Assembly: GCF_900091555.1 (NCBI RefSeq)
Contig: NZ_FMCX01000001.1
Coordinates: forward strand, 1-64,000
Source of the DNA: Micromonospora mirobrigensis
Lineage (GTDB): Bacteria; Actinomycetota; Actinomycetes; Mycobacteriales; Micromonosporaceae
DNA length: 64,000 nt
Direction of reading: 5' to 3'
Part shown: piece by piece, positions 18,690-27,591 of the stretch
Position numbering within the stretch: the stretch's first letter is position 1
Layout of the letters: each line of letters begins with the position of its first letter
Translations under genes and position numbers: made by a program
The notes under the pieces: model-generated
Seen by the model: only the letters and a program-made list of their open reading frames with translations
Database searches by the model: none
Told to the model about the DNA's origin: nothing

Positions 18690-18804
18690 TGCACTCCTCA
18701 CTCCGAGGTCGTGCGGGCAGCACCCGCAGCGACCTCACTCGTGCACTTGAAGCCTGGTCATTTCAGGGACTTCATCGTGTGCTCATGCTGGTCGTCCTAC
18801 CTTG

Positions 18805-19116
18805 CTAGCGATCCCTCGTCCGGTCGGGCTGACCGGGCGTAGAGGTTGGCGCGTCAACGTGCTCCGCCAGCTCACCGTGATCGACGATCCCGGTGATGCG
18901 CAGTGCCCGCCCGAAGGCGCGGCGCCGCACCGCCTGCGCGAAGCAGGCCGGATCCGGGTGCATGTTCGCTCCCCGACCCGGCATCCTGCGGGCCGGGTCG
19001 GGTCTGAGGCTGTGACCAGCCTCGTCGCCGACCGCGACGATCCGCAGCAGTTCGTCGGCCGGCGCACGACGCCGGCAACCCACACAGGTGCGCTCCGGCA
19101 GCGCGCGTCGTACCAC
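18805..19116 (-). CDS. rnpM: YlxR/RnpM-type RNA-binding protein
   Basis: The 103-residue protein begins with RTCVGCRRRAPADELLRIV and carries GRGANMHPDPACFAQAVRRRAFGRALR, the YlxR fold signature with its invariant GRGA-x-x-HP segment. In Bacillus this protein (RnpM) modulates RNase P, and it sits between nusA and infB in most bacteria, as here. The C-terminal 25 residues are polar and not conserved. The start at 19116 follows the nusA stop by 16 bases. Confidence 0.9.
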   Translation of the reverse strand: MVRRALPERTCVGCRRRAPADELLRIVAVGDEAGHSLRPDPARRMPGRGANMHPDPACFAQAVRRRAFGRALRITGIVDHGELAEHVDAPTSTPGQPDRTRDR

Positions 19117-19132
19117 CGGAGCAAGTCTACCC

Positions 19133-20176
19133 CTAGCCGCCCGAGATCGCGCCGCCCGGCTCCTTGACGTGATCAGCCCCGCCCCGCGCGGCCGGTGCGG
19201 CCTGCTCGGCGTCGGACCGAATGTCGATCCGCCAACCGGTCAACCGGGCGGCCAGCCGGGCGTTCTGCCCTTCCCGCCCGATCGCCAGCGAGAGCTGGAA
19301 GTCCGGCACGGTCACCCGGGCGGTCCGGGTGGCCAGGTCGACCACCTCGACCCGCAGCGCCCTGGCCGGCGACAGCGCGTTGCCGACGAAGGTGGCCGGA
19401 TCGTCGGACCAGTCGATGATGTCGATCTTCTCGCCGTGCAGCTCGCTCATCACCGCGCGGACCCGCTGGCCCATCGGGCCGATGCAGGCGCCCTTGGCGT
19501 TGACTCCCTGGGTGGTGGAGCGTACGGCGATCTTGGTGCGGTGACCGGCCTCGCGGGCGATCGCCCCGATCTCCACGGTGCCGTCGGCGATCTCCGGCAC
19601 CTCCAGCGCGAAGAGCTTCTTCACCAGGCCCGGATGCGAGCGGGACAGCGTGATCTGCGGCCCGCGCATCCCCTTGGCGACGTGCACCACGACGCAGCGG
19701 ATCCGCTCGCCGTGCTCGTACCGCTCGCCGGGGACCTGCTCGGACTGGGGCAGGACGCCCTCCAGCTTGCCCAGGTCGACGCTGACGATGCCCTTCTCAC
19801 GCCGGGTCTCGTGCGCCTGCACGACGCCGGTGACCAGGTCACCGTCGCGGCCCACGTACTCGCCGAAGTGCACCTCGTCGGTGGCCTCCCGCAGCCGCTG
19901 GAGGATCACCTGCTTGGCGGTCATCGCGGCGATCCGGCCGAAGTCGTGCGGGGTGTCGTCCCACTCCCGCGCCACCGAGCCGTCCTCGTCCAGCTCCTGG
20001 GCGTACACCGAGGCGGCGCCCGACCTGCGGTCGATCTCCACCCGGGCGTGCGGCTCGGAGCCCTCGGTGTGCCGGTAGGCGGTCAGCAGCGCGGTCTCGA
20101 TCGCCGCGAGGATCGTGTCGAACGGGATCTCCCGCTCGCGCTCGAGTGCGCGCAGCGCCGCGAGGTCGATGTTCAC
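19133..20176 (-). CDS. nusA: Transcription termination/antitermination factor NusA
   Basis: The 347-residue protein has the RNA-polymerase-binding N-terminal domain ([19 protein letters not shown]), an S1 domain (LVTGVVQ through [12 protein letters not shown]) and two KH domains including [18 protein letters not shown] and [19 protein letters not shown]. It lacks the C-terminal acidic repeats of the E. coli protein, normal for actinomycetes. Its ATG overlaps the rimP stop by four bases, indicating coupling. It is part of the rimP-nusA-rnpM-infB operon. Confidence 0.97.
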   Translation of the reverse strand: MNIDLAALRALEREREIPFDTILAAIETALLTAYRHTEGSEPHARVEIDRRSGAASVYAQELDEDGSVAREWDDTPHDFGRIAAMTAKQVILQRLREATDEVHFGEYVGRDGDLVTGVVQAHETRREKGIVSVDLGKLEGVLPQSEQVPGERYEHGERIRCVVVHVAKGMRGPQITLSRSHPGLVKKLFALEVPEIADGTVEIGAIAREAGHRTKIAVRSTTQGVNAKGACIGPMGQRVRAVMSELHGEKIDIIDWSDDPATFVGNALSPARALRVEVVDLATRTARVTVPDFQLSLAIGREGQNARLAARLTGWRIDIRSDAEQAAPAARGGADHVKEPGGAISGG

Positions 20177-20877
20177 CTCTCCTCGTCCTCCACATCATCT
20201 TCGTCGTCGATGTCGTCAATGTCGCCGGTCTCTTCGGTCTCGTCGATCTCGTCGAGCCGGCTGAACTCCACCTGCACCCGGCCGGGGCCGAGCTCGGCGT
20301 AGGAATGCTCCACGCGGCCGGAGTCGGTCTCCAGCGTCACCCGCTCGTCGTCGGCCCCGACCACCCGGCCGGTGAGCTGCCGGTCGCCGGCGGCCCGCTG
20401 CCCGGGCACCCCCGCCGCGCCGCGCACGGTCACCTTGACCAGCCGGCCGACGTTGCGCCGCCAGTGCCGGGGCAGGGTCAGCGGCCGGTCCACGCCGGGA
20501 GAGCTGACCTCGAGCTGATACTCGCCGGCGACCAGGTCGCCGCCGGCCTCCTCGGCCGCGTCCAGGGCCGCGGAGACCGCCCGGGAGACGTCCGCGACGG
20601 CGTCCAGGTTGATCCCGCCGTCGGCGTCGACGATCACGCGTACGACGTGCCGCCGGCCGGCGCGGGAGACCGAGAGGTCCTCCAGGACGTAGCCGGCCTC
20701 GGTGACCACCGGCTCGACCACCTCGCGCAACTTGGCGCGGCGGGCGCCCAGGTCGCCACCGCGCGGGCCGCCGGCCCGGGGGGCGTCGGTGCGGGGGGCG
20801 TCGGTGCGGGGGGCGTCGGCGCGCCGGGGTCGACCCGACGGGCCGGTCGACCTGGTGGCACGGCCACGCTGCGTCAT
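20173..20877 (-). CDS. rimP: Ribosome maturation factor RimP
   Basis: RimP is needed for 30S maturation. The core ([21 protein letters not shown] ... [16 protein letters not shown]) is clear in residues 55-170, followed by an acidic tail ([20 protein letters not shown]). The N-terminal 50 residues are Arg/Pro-rich with a triple DAPRT repeat from a 15-bp DNA repeat near 20787-20820. ATG 20877 has GAAGGG about 10 bases upstream. The frame stays open far upstream but only through non-conserved sequence antisense to other genes. It is the first gene of the operon. Confidence 0.93.
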   Translation of the reverse strand: MTQRGRATRSTGPSGRPRRADAPRTDAPRTDAPRAGGPRGGDLGARRAKLREVVEPVVTEAGYVLEDLSVSRAGRRHVVRVIVDADGGINLDAVADVSRAVSAALDAAEEAGGDLVAGEYQLEVSSPGVDRPLTLPRHWRRNVGRLVKVTVRGAAGVPGQRAAGDRQLTGRVVGADDERVTLETDSGRVEHSYAELGPGRVQVEFSRLDEIDETEETGDIDDIDDEDDVEDEER

Positions 20878-21034
20878 CTGGCGTACCCTTCTGCGTTCGG
20901 CGGCGGCCCGGTCGGCCGCCATGCCGGCACGCCACCGGGGCGGACGCGCCCGGTGGCTGCGCAGAGCGTAACGCGCCTGCCGGTCGGCGTACCCGGCGGC
21001 GCACCGGACGGTGGTGGCCCACCGGCCGGCACGG

Positions 21035-21568
21035 ATGGTGTTGACTTGTCCGGTGGCGACGGGCAGAACGACACAGCGCGACGAGACAACCGGGCATTCC
21101 CGACGAAACCTGCTCCGGGCCGGCGCCCTACTGGCGCTGGGCGGGGCGCCCGCACCGCTGGCCGGTTGTGATCTTTTCGACCGGGGGGACGACCCGCCGC
21201 CCGCGCCCGACCCGCTGGAACCGCTCGTCGCCGGGGCGCTGGAGCTGGCCGGCCGGCACCGGGCGGCGCTCGCCGCCGACCCGGGCCTGGCCGAGCGGCT
21301 CACCCCGATCGCCGAGGCGCACGAGGCGCACGCCGCCGAGCTGCGCCGGGTGATCGGGCGTACCCCGCCGTCCGGGTCGCCGTCCCCCACGCCCGGCGCG
21401 AGCGCACCGACCACCACCGGCGCGGCCCTGGTCGCCGAGTTGCGCGCGGCCGAGCGGACCGGGCAGGTCGCCGCCGCGAAGGCCTGCGCCACCGCGCCCG
21501 CCGAGCGGGCCGCGCTGCTCGGCTCGATCGCCGCCGCCCGCGCCACCCACGTGGAGGTGCTGGGATGA
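21035..21568 (+). CDS. Tat-type lipoprotein of unknown function
   Basis: An RR pair followed by a hydrophobic stretch and a lipobox ([20 protein letters not shown] then LAGC) predicts Tat-dependent export and lipidation at the Cys. The mature part (about 130 residues) is Ala-rich and helical with a Pro/Thr/Ser linker ([16 protein letters not shown]), consistent with a ferritin-like four-helix bundle, but no metal motif is obvious. Starts at 21011 (GTG), 21035 (ATG) or 21053 (GTG) are possible. Its stop overlaps the DUF4439 start (ATGA). Confidence 0.72.
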   Translation: MVLTCPVATGRTTQRDETTGHSRRNLLRAGALLALGGAPAPLAGCDLFDRGDDPPPAPDPLEPLVAGALELAGRHRAALAADPGLAERLTPIAEAHEAHAAELRRVIGRTPPSGSPSPTPGASAPTTTGAALVAELRAAERTGQVAAAKACATAPAERAALLGSIAAARATHVEVLG

Positions 21569-22011
21569 CCCGCCGCGCGCCCGCCGGCCCCACCCCGGCG
21601 CTGACCGCCGCGCTGACCGCCGAGTACGCGGCCATCTATGCCTACGGCCCGATCGGGGTACGCCTGCGCGACGCCGCCCGGACCGCCGCCCGCGCCGCCG
21701 AGGCGGCCCACCGCAACCGCCGCGACGCCCTGGTCCTCCAGCTCACCGCCGCCGGGGTCGAGGTGCCGGCGGACCACGCCGGTTACGCCCTGCCCTTCCC
21801 GGTGACCGACCGGGCGAGCGCCCTGCGGCTGGCCGTCGAGATCGAGGACCGGACGGCCGGGTTCTGGCGGGCGGCGCTGGCCGAGACGGAGGGCGCCGAC
21901 CGGAACCGGGCGCTGGCCGCCCTCACCGACTGCGCGCTGCGGGCCACCCGCTGGCGCCGGGTCGCCGGGGTGAACCCGCTCACGATGCCGTTCCCCGGCC
22001 GTCCCACCTGA
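21565..22011 (+). CDS. DUF4439 ferritin-like protein
   Basis: The 148-residue protein is helical and contains [20 protein letters not shown] and [16 protein letters not shown], the pattern I associate with DUF4439 ferritin-like domains. No signal peptide is seen, so it appears cytoplasmic. It is coupled by a 4-base overlap to a Tat lipoprotein, so one half of the pair is inside and the other outside the membrane. These pairs commonly flank rimP in actinomycetes. Metal binding is untested here. Confidence 0.82.
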   Translation: MTRRAPAGPTPALTAALTAEYAAIYAYGPIGVRLRDAARTAARAAEAAHRNRRDALVLQLTAAGVEVPADHAGYALPFPVTDRASALRLAVEIEDRTAGFWRAALAETEGADRNRALAALTDCALRATRWRRVAGVNPLTMPFPGRPT

Positions 22012-22051
22012 GGCCCGGCGGGCGGGGTTGTCGCCGTCCCGGTTGCGGGCC

Positions 22052-22066
22052 GCATACCAGGTATGC
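22052..22066. promoter_or_regulatory. Candidate PadR operator
   Basis: The perfect palindrome GCATACCAGGTATGC (7-bp arms, 1-bp centre) lies 12 bases upstream of the padR start codon. PadR regulators usually bind such short AT-containing dyads in their own promoters, so autoregulation of the padR-ABC operon is likely. This is inference; only the dyad is seen. Confidence 0.6.
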
Positions 22067-22078
22067 ATACTCCGGGCC

Positions 22079-22669
22079 ATGTCCATCCGACACGGCCTGC
22101 TCGCCCTGCTCGAACGCGGCCACATGTACGGCTACCAGCTCCGCGCCGCGTTCGAGGAGTCGACCGGCTCGACCTGGCCGCTGAACATCGGGCAGGTCTA
22201 CACCACCCTCGCCCGACTGGAGCGCGACGGCCTGGTCCGACCGTTGCCGGAGAGCGAGGGCGGCCAGCGGCCGTACGAGATCACCGACGCCGGCCGGGCC
22301 GACCTGGCGCTCTGGTTCGCCACCCCGATCAGCCGCACCGACCGGCCCCGCGACGAGCTGGCGATCAAGCTGGCCCTCGCGCTGACCACCCCCGGCGTGG
22401 ACGTGCGGTCGGTGGTCCAGGCGCAGCGGACCGCCACCATGCGCACCCTCCAGGAGTTGACCCGGTTGAAGTTCGCCAGCGACCGCCCGGAGGACCTGCC
22501 CTGGCGGCTGGTGCTGGACGCGATGGTGTTCCAGTCGGAGGCCGAGATCCGCTGGCTGGACCACTGCGAGACGAGCCTGGTCCGGTACCGACCGACCCCG
22601 GGGCGTCCGGCGGCCGGCCCCCCGGTGGACGAGGCGGTGGACCGCACAGACCAGGAGGCCCGGCGGTGA
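22079..22669 (+). CDS. PadR-family transcriptional regulator
   Basis: The 196-residue protein starts [20 protein letters not shown], continues [18 protein letters not shown] (winged helix) and [17 protein letters not shown], the PadR DNA-binding domain. The C-terminal half is helical and fits the Vir_act_alpha_C dimerisation domain. The ATG at 22079 matches the conserved N-terminus. The stop overlaps the ABC ATPase start, so it is the first gene of a three-gene operon and probably senses the exporter's substrate. Confidence 0.92.
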   Translation: MSIRHGLLALLERGHMYGYQLRAAFEESTGSTWPLNIGQVYTTLARLERDGLVRPLPESEGGQRPYEITDAGRADLALWFATPISRTDRPRDELAIKLALALTTPGVDVRSVVQAQRTATMRTLQELTRLKFASDRPEDLPWRLVLDAMVFQSEAEIRWLDHCETSLVRYRPTPGRPAAGPPVDEAVDRTDQEARR

Positions 22670-23400
22670 GCGGTACGGCCCAACCGGTGCTCGACGTCCG
22701 TGACGTGCACCGCACCCACGGCGCCGGCCCGGCGGCGGTACGCGCCCTGCGTGGGGTGAGCCTCACCGTCGCACCCGGTGAGCTGGTCGCCGTGATGGGC
22801 CCCTCCGGCTCCGGCAAGTCGACCCTGCTGGCGCTGGCCGGTGGCCTGGACAGCCCGACCGCCGGCGAGGTACGCGTCGACGGCGAGTGCCTCGGCGTGC
22901 TGGACCGCCGGCGGCTGGCCCGGGTCCGCCGCCGCCGGATCGGCTACATCTTCCAGGAGCTGAACCTGCTGGGCAGCCTGACCGCGGCGGAGAACGTGGC
23001 CCTTCCGCTGGAGCTGGACGGCGTGGGCGTCCGGACCGCCCGGCGGCAGGCCCTGGCCGCCCTGGCCGAGGTGGAGCTGGACGGGCTGGGCGACCGCTTC
23101 CCCGACCAGCTCTCCGGCGGGCAGCAGCAGCGGGTGGCGATCGCCCGGGCGCTGGTCGGCGAGCGCCGGCTGGTGCTGGCCGACGAGCCGACCGGCGCAC
23201 TGGACTCGCGGACCGGGGAGGCGGTGCTGCACCTGCTGCGGCGGCGGGTGGACGCCGGGGCGGCGGGGGTGCTGGTGACCCACGAGGCGCGGCACGCCGG
23301 CTGGGCCGACCGGGTGATCTTCCTGCGGGACGGGGTGCTGGTCGACTCGACCGCCCCGCTGGGCAGCGTGGAGCAGCTGCTCTCCGGCAGCCCCCGGTGA
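22666..23400 (+). CDS. ABC transporter ATP-binding protein (MacB/LolD type)
   Basis: The 244-residue ATPase has Walker A GPSGSGKST (45-53), signature LSGGQQQR (149-156), Walker B LVLADEP (169-175) and H-loop VTHEARHA. The GTG at 22666 has AGGAGG eight bases upstream and overlaps the padR stop. Its stop overlaps the permease start by four bases. The type (lipoprotein/antimicrobial-peptide class) fits an FtsX-like partner. The padR-ATPase-permease order suggests substrate-inducible efflux. Confidence 0.93.
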   Translation: MSGTAQPVLDVRDVHRTHGAGPAAVRALRGVSLTVAPGELVAVMGPSGSGKSTLLALAGGLDSPTAGEVRVDGECLGVLDRRRLARVRRRRIGYIFQELNLLGSLTAAENVALPLELDGVGVRTARRQALAALAEVELDGLGDRFPDQLSGGQQQRVAIARALVGERRLVLADEPTGALDSRTGEAVLHLLRRRVDAGAAGVLVTHEARHAGWADRVIFLRDGVLVDSTAPLGSVEQLLSGSPR

Positions 23401-26183
23401 GCCGGCTGGGCTCCGCACGCCGCCCGGCCGCCCCGGTGGACCACCCGGGCGCCGCGAGCCGCCGGCGCACCGGGAGCCGTCGGGCGTTGCGCCTCGCCGC
23501 GTGGTTCGGCTCCTGGCGGGCCGCGCTGCGGATCGCCCGCCGGGAGGCCCGCCGGGCGCGGGGACGGACCGCGCTGGTACTCGCGATGATCATGTTGCCG
23601 GTGCTGGCGCTGACCTTCGTCGCGGTCAGCTACGACATGGCCCGACTGACCCGGGCCGAGGAGCTCGACCGCCGGCTGGGCGTGGCCGACGCGGACCTGC
23701 GGGCGATCACCGACCGACCGATCCGGCAGGACGCCTGGGGCTCCGGCCCGTGGAGCGTCGACGAGGGCACGGTGCGGATGGTCCCTCCCGGAACCGTCGA
23801 GGAGATCACCGCGCTGCTGCCGCCCGGCAGCCGGGCGGTGCCGGTGCACCGCTGGGTGCCGTTCGAGGTCCGTCGTGGCGACCGCGACCAGACGATCGCC
23901 GCCCGAGCGCTGGACCTGGCCGACCCGCTGGCCCGGGCCCACGCCCGGTTGCTCTCCGGTCGCGCGCCGGCCGGCGCCGACGAGATCGCGGTCAGCCGGG
24001 CCGCCCTGTCCGACCTGCCCACCCGGGTCGGTGATCGGGTGACGGTGGCCGACGGCTCCCGCTCCTACCGGGTGGTGGGGGTGGTGGAGTTCCCCGACGA
24101 CCTGGGCGTGGTGGTCGCGCTGCACCCGTCCGCCGTCGGCCGGACACAGCCCAGCGGGGATGCCGGTTGGCTGGTCGACCTGCCCGGTGGCGTGGACGAC
24201 GACCTGGTCCGGCGGCTCAACGCCCACGGCGTCCTGGTCGCCGCCCGGGCTCCGGTGCCGGGCGCGCCGCTGCCGCGTGCCGACACCGGGGCGGACGCCA
24301 CCGACTGGGGCAACGGGGTGCTGGTCGGTGGGTTGGGGCTGCTGGAGGTGGTGCTGCTGGTCGGGCCGGCCTTCGCCGTCGGCGTCCGGCGTCGACGCCG
24401 GGACCTGGCGTTGGTGGCGGTCGCCGGCGGGGACGCCGCCCAGCTGCGCCGGGTGGTGCTGGCCGACGGCGTGGTGCTGGGTGCCCTCGGGGCGGCGGCG
24501 GGTCTGGCGTTGGGCGTGGCGGCGGCCTTCGCCGGCCGCCCGCTGGTCGAGCAGTACCTGATGAACTCCCGCTTCGGCGGGTACCGCTGCTTCCCGGCGG
24601 CGCTGGCCACCATCGCCCTGGTGGCGGTGGTGGCCGGCGTGCTGGCGGCACTGGCCCCGGCCTGGACCGCGGCCCGCCACGACGTGGTGGCCGGGCTGGC
24701 CGGGCGCCGCTCCGCGCCGCCGCACCGCCGCCGGTGGCTGCTGATCGGGGTGGTCCTCACCCTCGCCGGCACCGGCCTGGCCACCTTCGGCGCCGCCCGG
24801 ACCAACCCGACCTGGGTCCTGGCCGGCCTCGTCCTCGGTGAGCTGGGTCTGGTCTTCGTCACCCCGGCCCTGCTCGGCGTGCTGGCCCGGGCCGGTCGGC
24901 TGCTGCCGCTGGCCCCGCGGATCGCATTGCGCGACGCCAGCCGCAACCGCTCGTCCGCGGCGCCGGCCATCTCCGCGGTGATGGCCGCCGTGGCCGGGAG
25001 CGTCGCCATCGGGGTCTACCTGGCCGGCGGCGCCGAGCGGGAGGCGGGCCGGTACCGGCCCGCGCTGCCGCCCGGGCACGTCCTGGTCACCCGGACCGAC
25101 GGGAACGGCACCGGCCCGCTGCCGCAGCTGTCCCTGGTCGCCGAGCTGGCCCGCACGCAGCTACCGGGTGGCCGTCCCGCGCCGCTCGCCTATCCGGCCT
25201 GCGCCACCGGGGACGGCAACTGCGACGTCTCCGCGTCGCTGCCGCCGGGCCGGGCCTGCCCGTACGACCTCGGCCCGCCGCTGAGCCGCGCCGAACAGCG
25301 CGCCGCCCTGGCCGACCCGCGCTGCGACCGGTCCGACGGTTACTACTCCGGGCCGTCGGTGGGGATGGCGGTCGTCGACGACGGCAGCGCCCTGCCCGGC
25401 CTCACCGGCGCCGGCGCGGAGGCGGCGGCGGCGGCCACCGCGGTGCTGCGGGCCGGCGGGGTGGTGGTCGACGATCCGCGCCGGGTGGTCGACGGCCGGG
25501 TCACCCTGCGCGTGAACCGGACCGACGACCGGCCGGAACCGGTCGCCACGACCACGACCACGGTGCCCGGGTACGCGCTGACCGACGGCATCCGGGCCGA
25601 CCGGCTGATCCTCTCCCCCGCCGCGGCCGCCCGGGTCGGGCTGGTCGGCCGGCAGCTCGGTTGGGTGGTCGCCACCGACCGCACGCCGAACCGGGGCGAG
25701 CAGGACCGGTTCACCCGGGCGCTGCGGGAGCACCTGCGGATCAGCGTCGAGGTGGAGCGCGGCCCGTCCGAACAGGACCGCTCCCCGCAGCTGCTCCTGC
25801 TGGCCCTGGCCGCCGGGGTGGTCACGGTGGGCGCGTCGGCGATCGCCACCGGGCTCGCCGCCGCGGAGGGCCGCGCCGACCTGTCCACCCTGGCCGCGGT
25901 CGGGGCCGGTCCGGGCGTACGCCGGCTGCTCTCGCTCTGCCAGGCCGGGGTGATCGCGGGGACCGGCTCGGTGCTGGGCATCGCGGCCGGCCTCGGCACC
26001 GCCGTGATCATCCTCACCGCCGTCAACCGCCGGTACGCCGAGTCGTGGCCGGTGGAGCCCCCGTACCCGCTGGTGGTGCCGGCTTCGGTGGCCGCCGTCG
26101 TGGTGGTGGTGCCCGTGGTGGCGATGCTCGGCGCCGGCCTGTTCACCCGCTCCCGGCTGCCCGTGGAACGTCGACTCGACTGA
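23397..26183 (+). CDS. FtsX-like ABC transporter permease
   Basis: The 928-residue membrane protein starts with GTG in the GTGA overlap with the ATPase gene. A basic N-terminus is followed by a first helix (ALVLAMIMLPVLALTFVAVS), an extracytoplasmic domain, a three-helix FtsX block around residues 310-430, a middle helix pair, a second long extracytoplasmic domain containing several Cys (CATGDGNCD, CPYDL, CDRS) and a last FtsX block (QLLLLALAAGVVTVGASAIATGLAAAEGR onward). The architecture matches bacitracin/MacB-type permeases with duplicated FtsX units. The Cys cluster outside the membrane may form disulfides. Confidence 0.9.
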   Translation: MSRLGSARRPAAPVDHPGAASRRRTGSRRALRLAAWFGSWRAALRIARREARRARGRTALVLAMIMLPVLALTFVAVSYDMARLTRAEELDRRLGVADADLRAITDRPIRQDAWGSGPWSVDEGTVRMVPPGTVEEITALLPPGSRAVPVHRWVPFEVRRGDRDQTIAARALDLADPLARAHARLLSGRAPAGADEIAVSRAALSDLPTRVGDRVTVADGSRSYRVVGVVEFPDDLGVVVALHPSAVGRTQPSGDAGWLVDLPGGVDDDLVRRLNAHGVLVAARAPVPGAPLPRADTGADATDWGNGVLVGGLGLLEVVLLVGPAFAVGVRRRRRDLALVAVAGGDAAQLRRVVLADGVVLGALGAAAGLALGVAAAFAGRPLVEQYLMNSRFGGYRCFPAALATIALVAVVAGVLAALAPAWTAARHDVVAGLAGRRSAPPHRRRWLLIGVVLTLAGTGLATFGAARTNPTWVLAGLVLGELGLVFVTPALLGVLARAGRLLPLAPRIALRDASRNRSSAAPAISAVMAAVAGSVAIGVYLAGGAEREAGRYRPALPPGHVLVTRTDGNGTGPLPQLSLVAELARTQLPGGRPAPLAYPACATGDGNCDVSASLPPGRACPYDLGPPLSRAEQRAALADPRCDRSDGYYSGPSVGMAVVDDGSALPGLTGAGAEAAAAATAVLRAGGVVVDDPRRVVDGRVTLRVNRTDDRPEPVATTTTTVPGYALTDGIRADRLILSPAAAARVGLVGRQLGWVVATDRTPNRGEQDRFTRALREHLRISVEVERGPSEQDRSPQLLLLALAAGVVTVGASAIATGLAAAEGRADLSTLAAVGAGPGVRRLLSLCQAGVIAGTGSVLGIAAGLGTAVIILTAVNRRYAESWPVEPPYPLVVPASVAAVVVVVPVVAMLGAGLFTRSRLPVERRLD

Positions 26184-26241
26184 CCAGCATCGATCGGTTG
26201 GGGGGTGCCGCGGCGGGCCGGGAACGGGCAGACTGGAGGGC

Positions 26242-26739
26242 GTGTCCGTGTTGGGAAGCCTCACCCGCCGGGTCGGCCACCACCGCTGGTTCGGCGCCGC
26301 CGCCCGCCTGCTCGTGCCCGCCGACCGGCTGGTCGGGCGGCTCACCCGGGGGCGGGTGGTCGCGCTCGGGCTGATCCCATCCCTGGTCGTCACCACCACC
26401 GGCCGGCGCTCCGGCAAACCCCGCAGCAACCCCCTGCTGTACGTGCCGGACGGCGACGCGTACGTGGTGATCGGGTCGAACTGGGGGCAGCAGCACCAGC
26501 CCGGCTGGGCGATGAACCTGCTCGCCGATCCGGCCGCCGAGGTCGACATCAAGGGCCGCCGGACACGGGTGCGCGCCGAGGTGGCCACCGGCGCCGAACG
26601 GGACCGGCTGTGGCAGCTGCTGGTGACCGAGTGGCCGGCGTACCGGACGTACGTCGAACGGGCCGGCGGGCGGGAGATCCGGATCTTCCGGCTGGTGCCG
26701 GTGCCCGACGGCCCCCCGGACGGCGCCCCCGGGCGGTGA
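26242..26739 (+). CDS. Deazaflavin (F420)-dependent nitroreductase-family protein
   Basis: The 165-residue product contains LVVTTTGRRSGKPRSNPLLYV, YVVIGSNWGQQHQPGWAMNLLADP and a C-terminal RIFRLVPV, matching the DDN family of F420H2-dependent quinone/nitro reductases. The GTG at 26242 follows TGGAGGGC. Such proteins are frequent in actinomycetes with F420. It stands alone between the ABC operon and the nucleotidyltransferase-like gene, and the substrate is unknown. Confidence 0.88.
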   Translation: MSVLGSLTRRVGHHRWFGAAARLLVPADRLVGRLTRGRVVALGLIPSLVVTTTGRRSGKPRSNPLLYVPDGDAYVVIGSNWGQQHQPGWAMNLLADPAAEVDIKGRRTRVRAEVATGAERDRLWQLLVTEWPAYRTYVERAGGREIRIFRLVPVPDGPPDGAPGR

Positions 26740-26832
26740 CCGGGGTCGCCCGGCGCGCGTCGGCCCGGGGCCCCGGGCCCGGCGTGGCTAGGGTGGAGGC
26801 CGCAGGGACGAACCGCGACGAAAGGGCAGCGG

Positions 26833-27570
26833 GTGGACGCGACCAGCACCGAACCGACCACCGGCCCGGACCTCGACGACCCCCGCTGGCAGGTGGCCGA
26901 ACGGGTCGCCGAGGCGGCCCTGCGGCGCTTCCCGGCCGACCTGCTCGCCGTCGCCGTGCACGGGCCGCTGGCACACGGCGACGACGACGGGGGCGGCGAC
27001 GGCGAGGTGGGGCTGCTGCTCGCCACCTACCGACCGGGAGCCGGACCGGCGCCGGCCACCCGGCGGGTGGACGGGGTGCTGGTCGACCTGACCGTGGCCG
27101 GGGCGGAGGAATACCTCCGGCAGGCCCGGACGATCGGTGCGCTCTGGCCGCTGACCGCCGACCGGTACGTCACCACCCGGGCGTTGCACGACCCGACCGG
27201 CTGGCTGCGCGCCCTGCGCGACGAGCACCTGGCCCGGCTGGCCCGGGCCCGCCCGGCCGAGTTCAGCGCGGCCGCCCGGCAGGCGTGGTACAGGGGTTGG
27301 GCGGCGCACGCCCGGGCCGCCCGGCTGGCCGAGTGGTACGAGACCGACCAGGCGCTGCTGATGCTCGGCGAGGCCCGGCTCGCCGCGGCCACGGTGACCG
27401 GCCTGCTCGGCCGCACCTACTACCGGGACCCCGGCGATGCGGTCCGCCGGACCGGGCTGGCCGGCGCCGACATGACGGAGGTCGGCGCGGTGCTGGGCCG
27501 GCAGGCGCAGGAACTGGCGGCCCGCGGCCGGCCGGTCGACGGCACGGTCGACGAACTGCTCACCGGCTGA
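26833..27570 (+). CDS. Nucleotidyltransferase-like protein with altered active site
   Basis: The 245-residue protein has a Pol-beta-like opening: VHGPLAHGDDDGGGDGEVGLLLATY (about 42-66) where canonical enzymes have hGS-x-A-x-G...DxD. The Ser is Pro and the metal pair is D-x-E. A second acidic strand (GVLVDLTVAG) follows at the expected third-carboxylate position, and the C-terminal half is helical. It may be a catalytically weak member or a kanamycin-nucleotidyltransferase-like fold. GTG 26833 has AAAGG upstream. It converges with the VIT gene. Confidence 0.7.
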   Translation: MDATSTEPTTGPDLDDPRWQVAERVAEAALRRFPADLLAVAVHGPLAHGDDDGGGDGEVGLLLATYRPGAGPAPATRRVDGVLVDLTVAGAEEYLRQARTIGALWPLTADRYVTTRALHDPTGWLRALRDEHLARLARARPAEFSAAARQAWYRGWAAHARAARLAEWYETDQALLMLGEARLAAATVTGLLGRTYYRDPGDAVRRTGLAGADMTEVGAVLGRQAQELAARGRPVDGTVDELLTG

Positions 27571-27591
27571 CCGCGCGGCCGACGGTCAGCC
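27565..27591. terminator. Bidirectional hairpin spanning two convergent stop codons
   Basis: A perfect 9-bp inverted repeat GGCTGACCG (27565-27573) / CGGTCAGCC (27583-27591) includes the TGA of the plus-strand gene in its left arm and the TGA of the minus-strand VIT gene in its right arm. It could terminate both transcripts; no T tract is present. Confidence 0.5.

Noticed and set aside
15600..18842. A 1080-codon plus-strand open frame
   Set aside because: Antisense to infB, with low-complexity product; explained by the strong codon bias of infB.
20878..22125. Upstream in-frame extension of rimP by over 400 codons
   Set aside because: It runs antisense through the lipoprotein and DUF4439 genes and lacks similarity to RimP.
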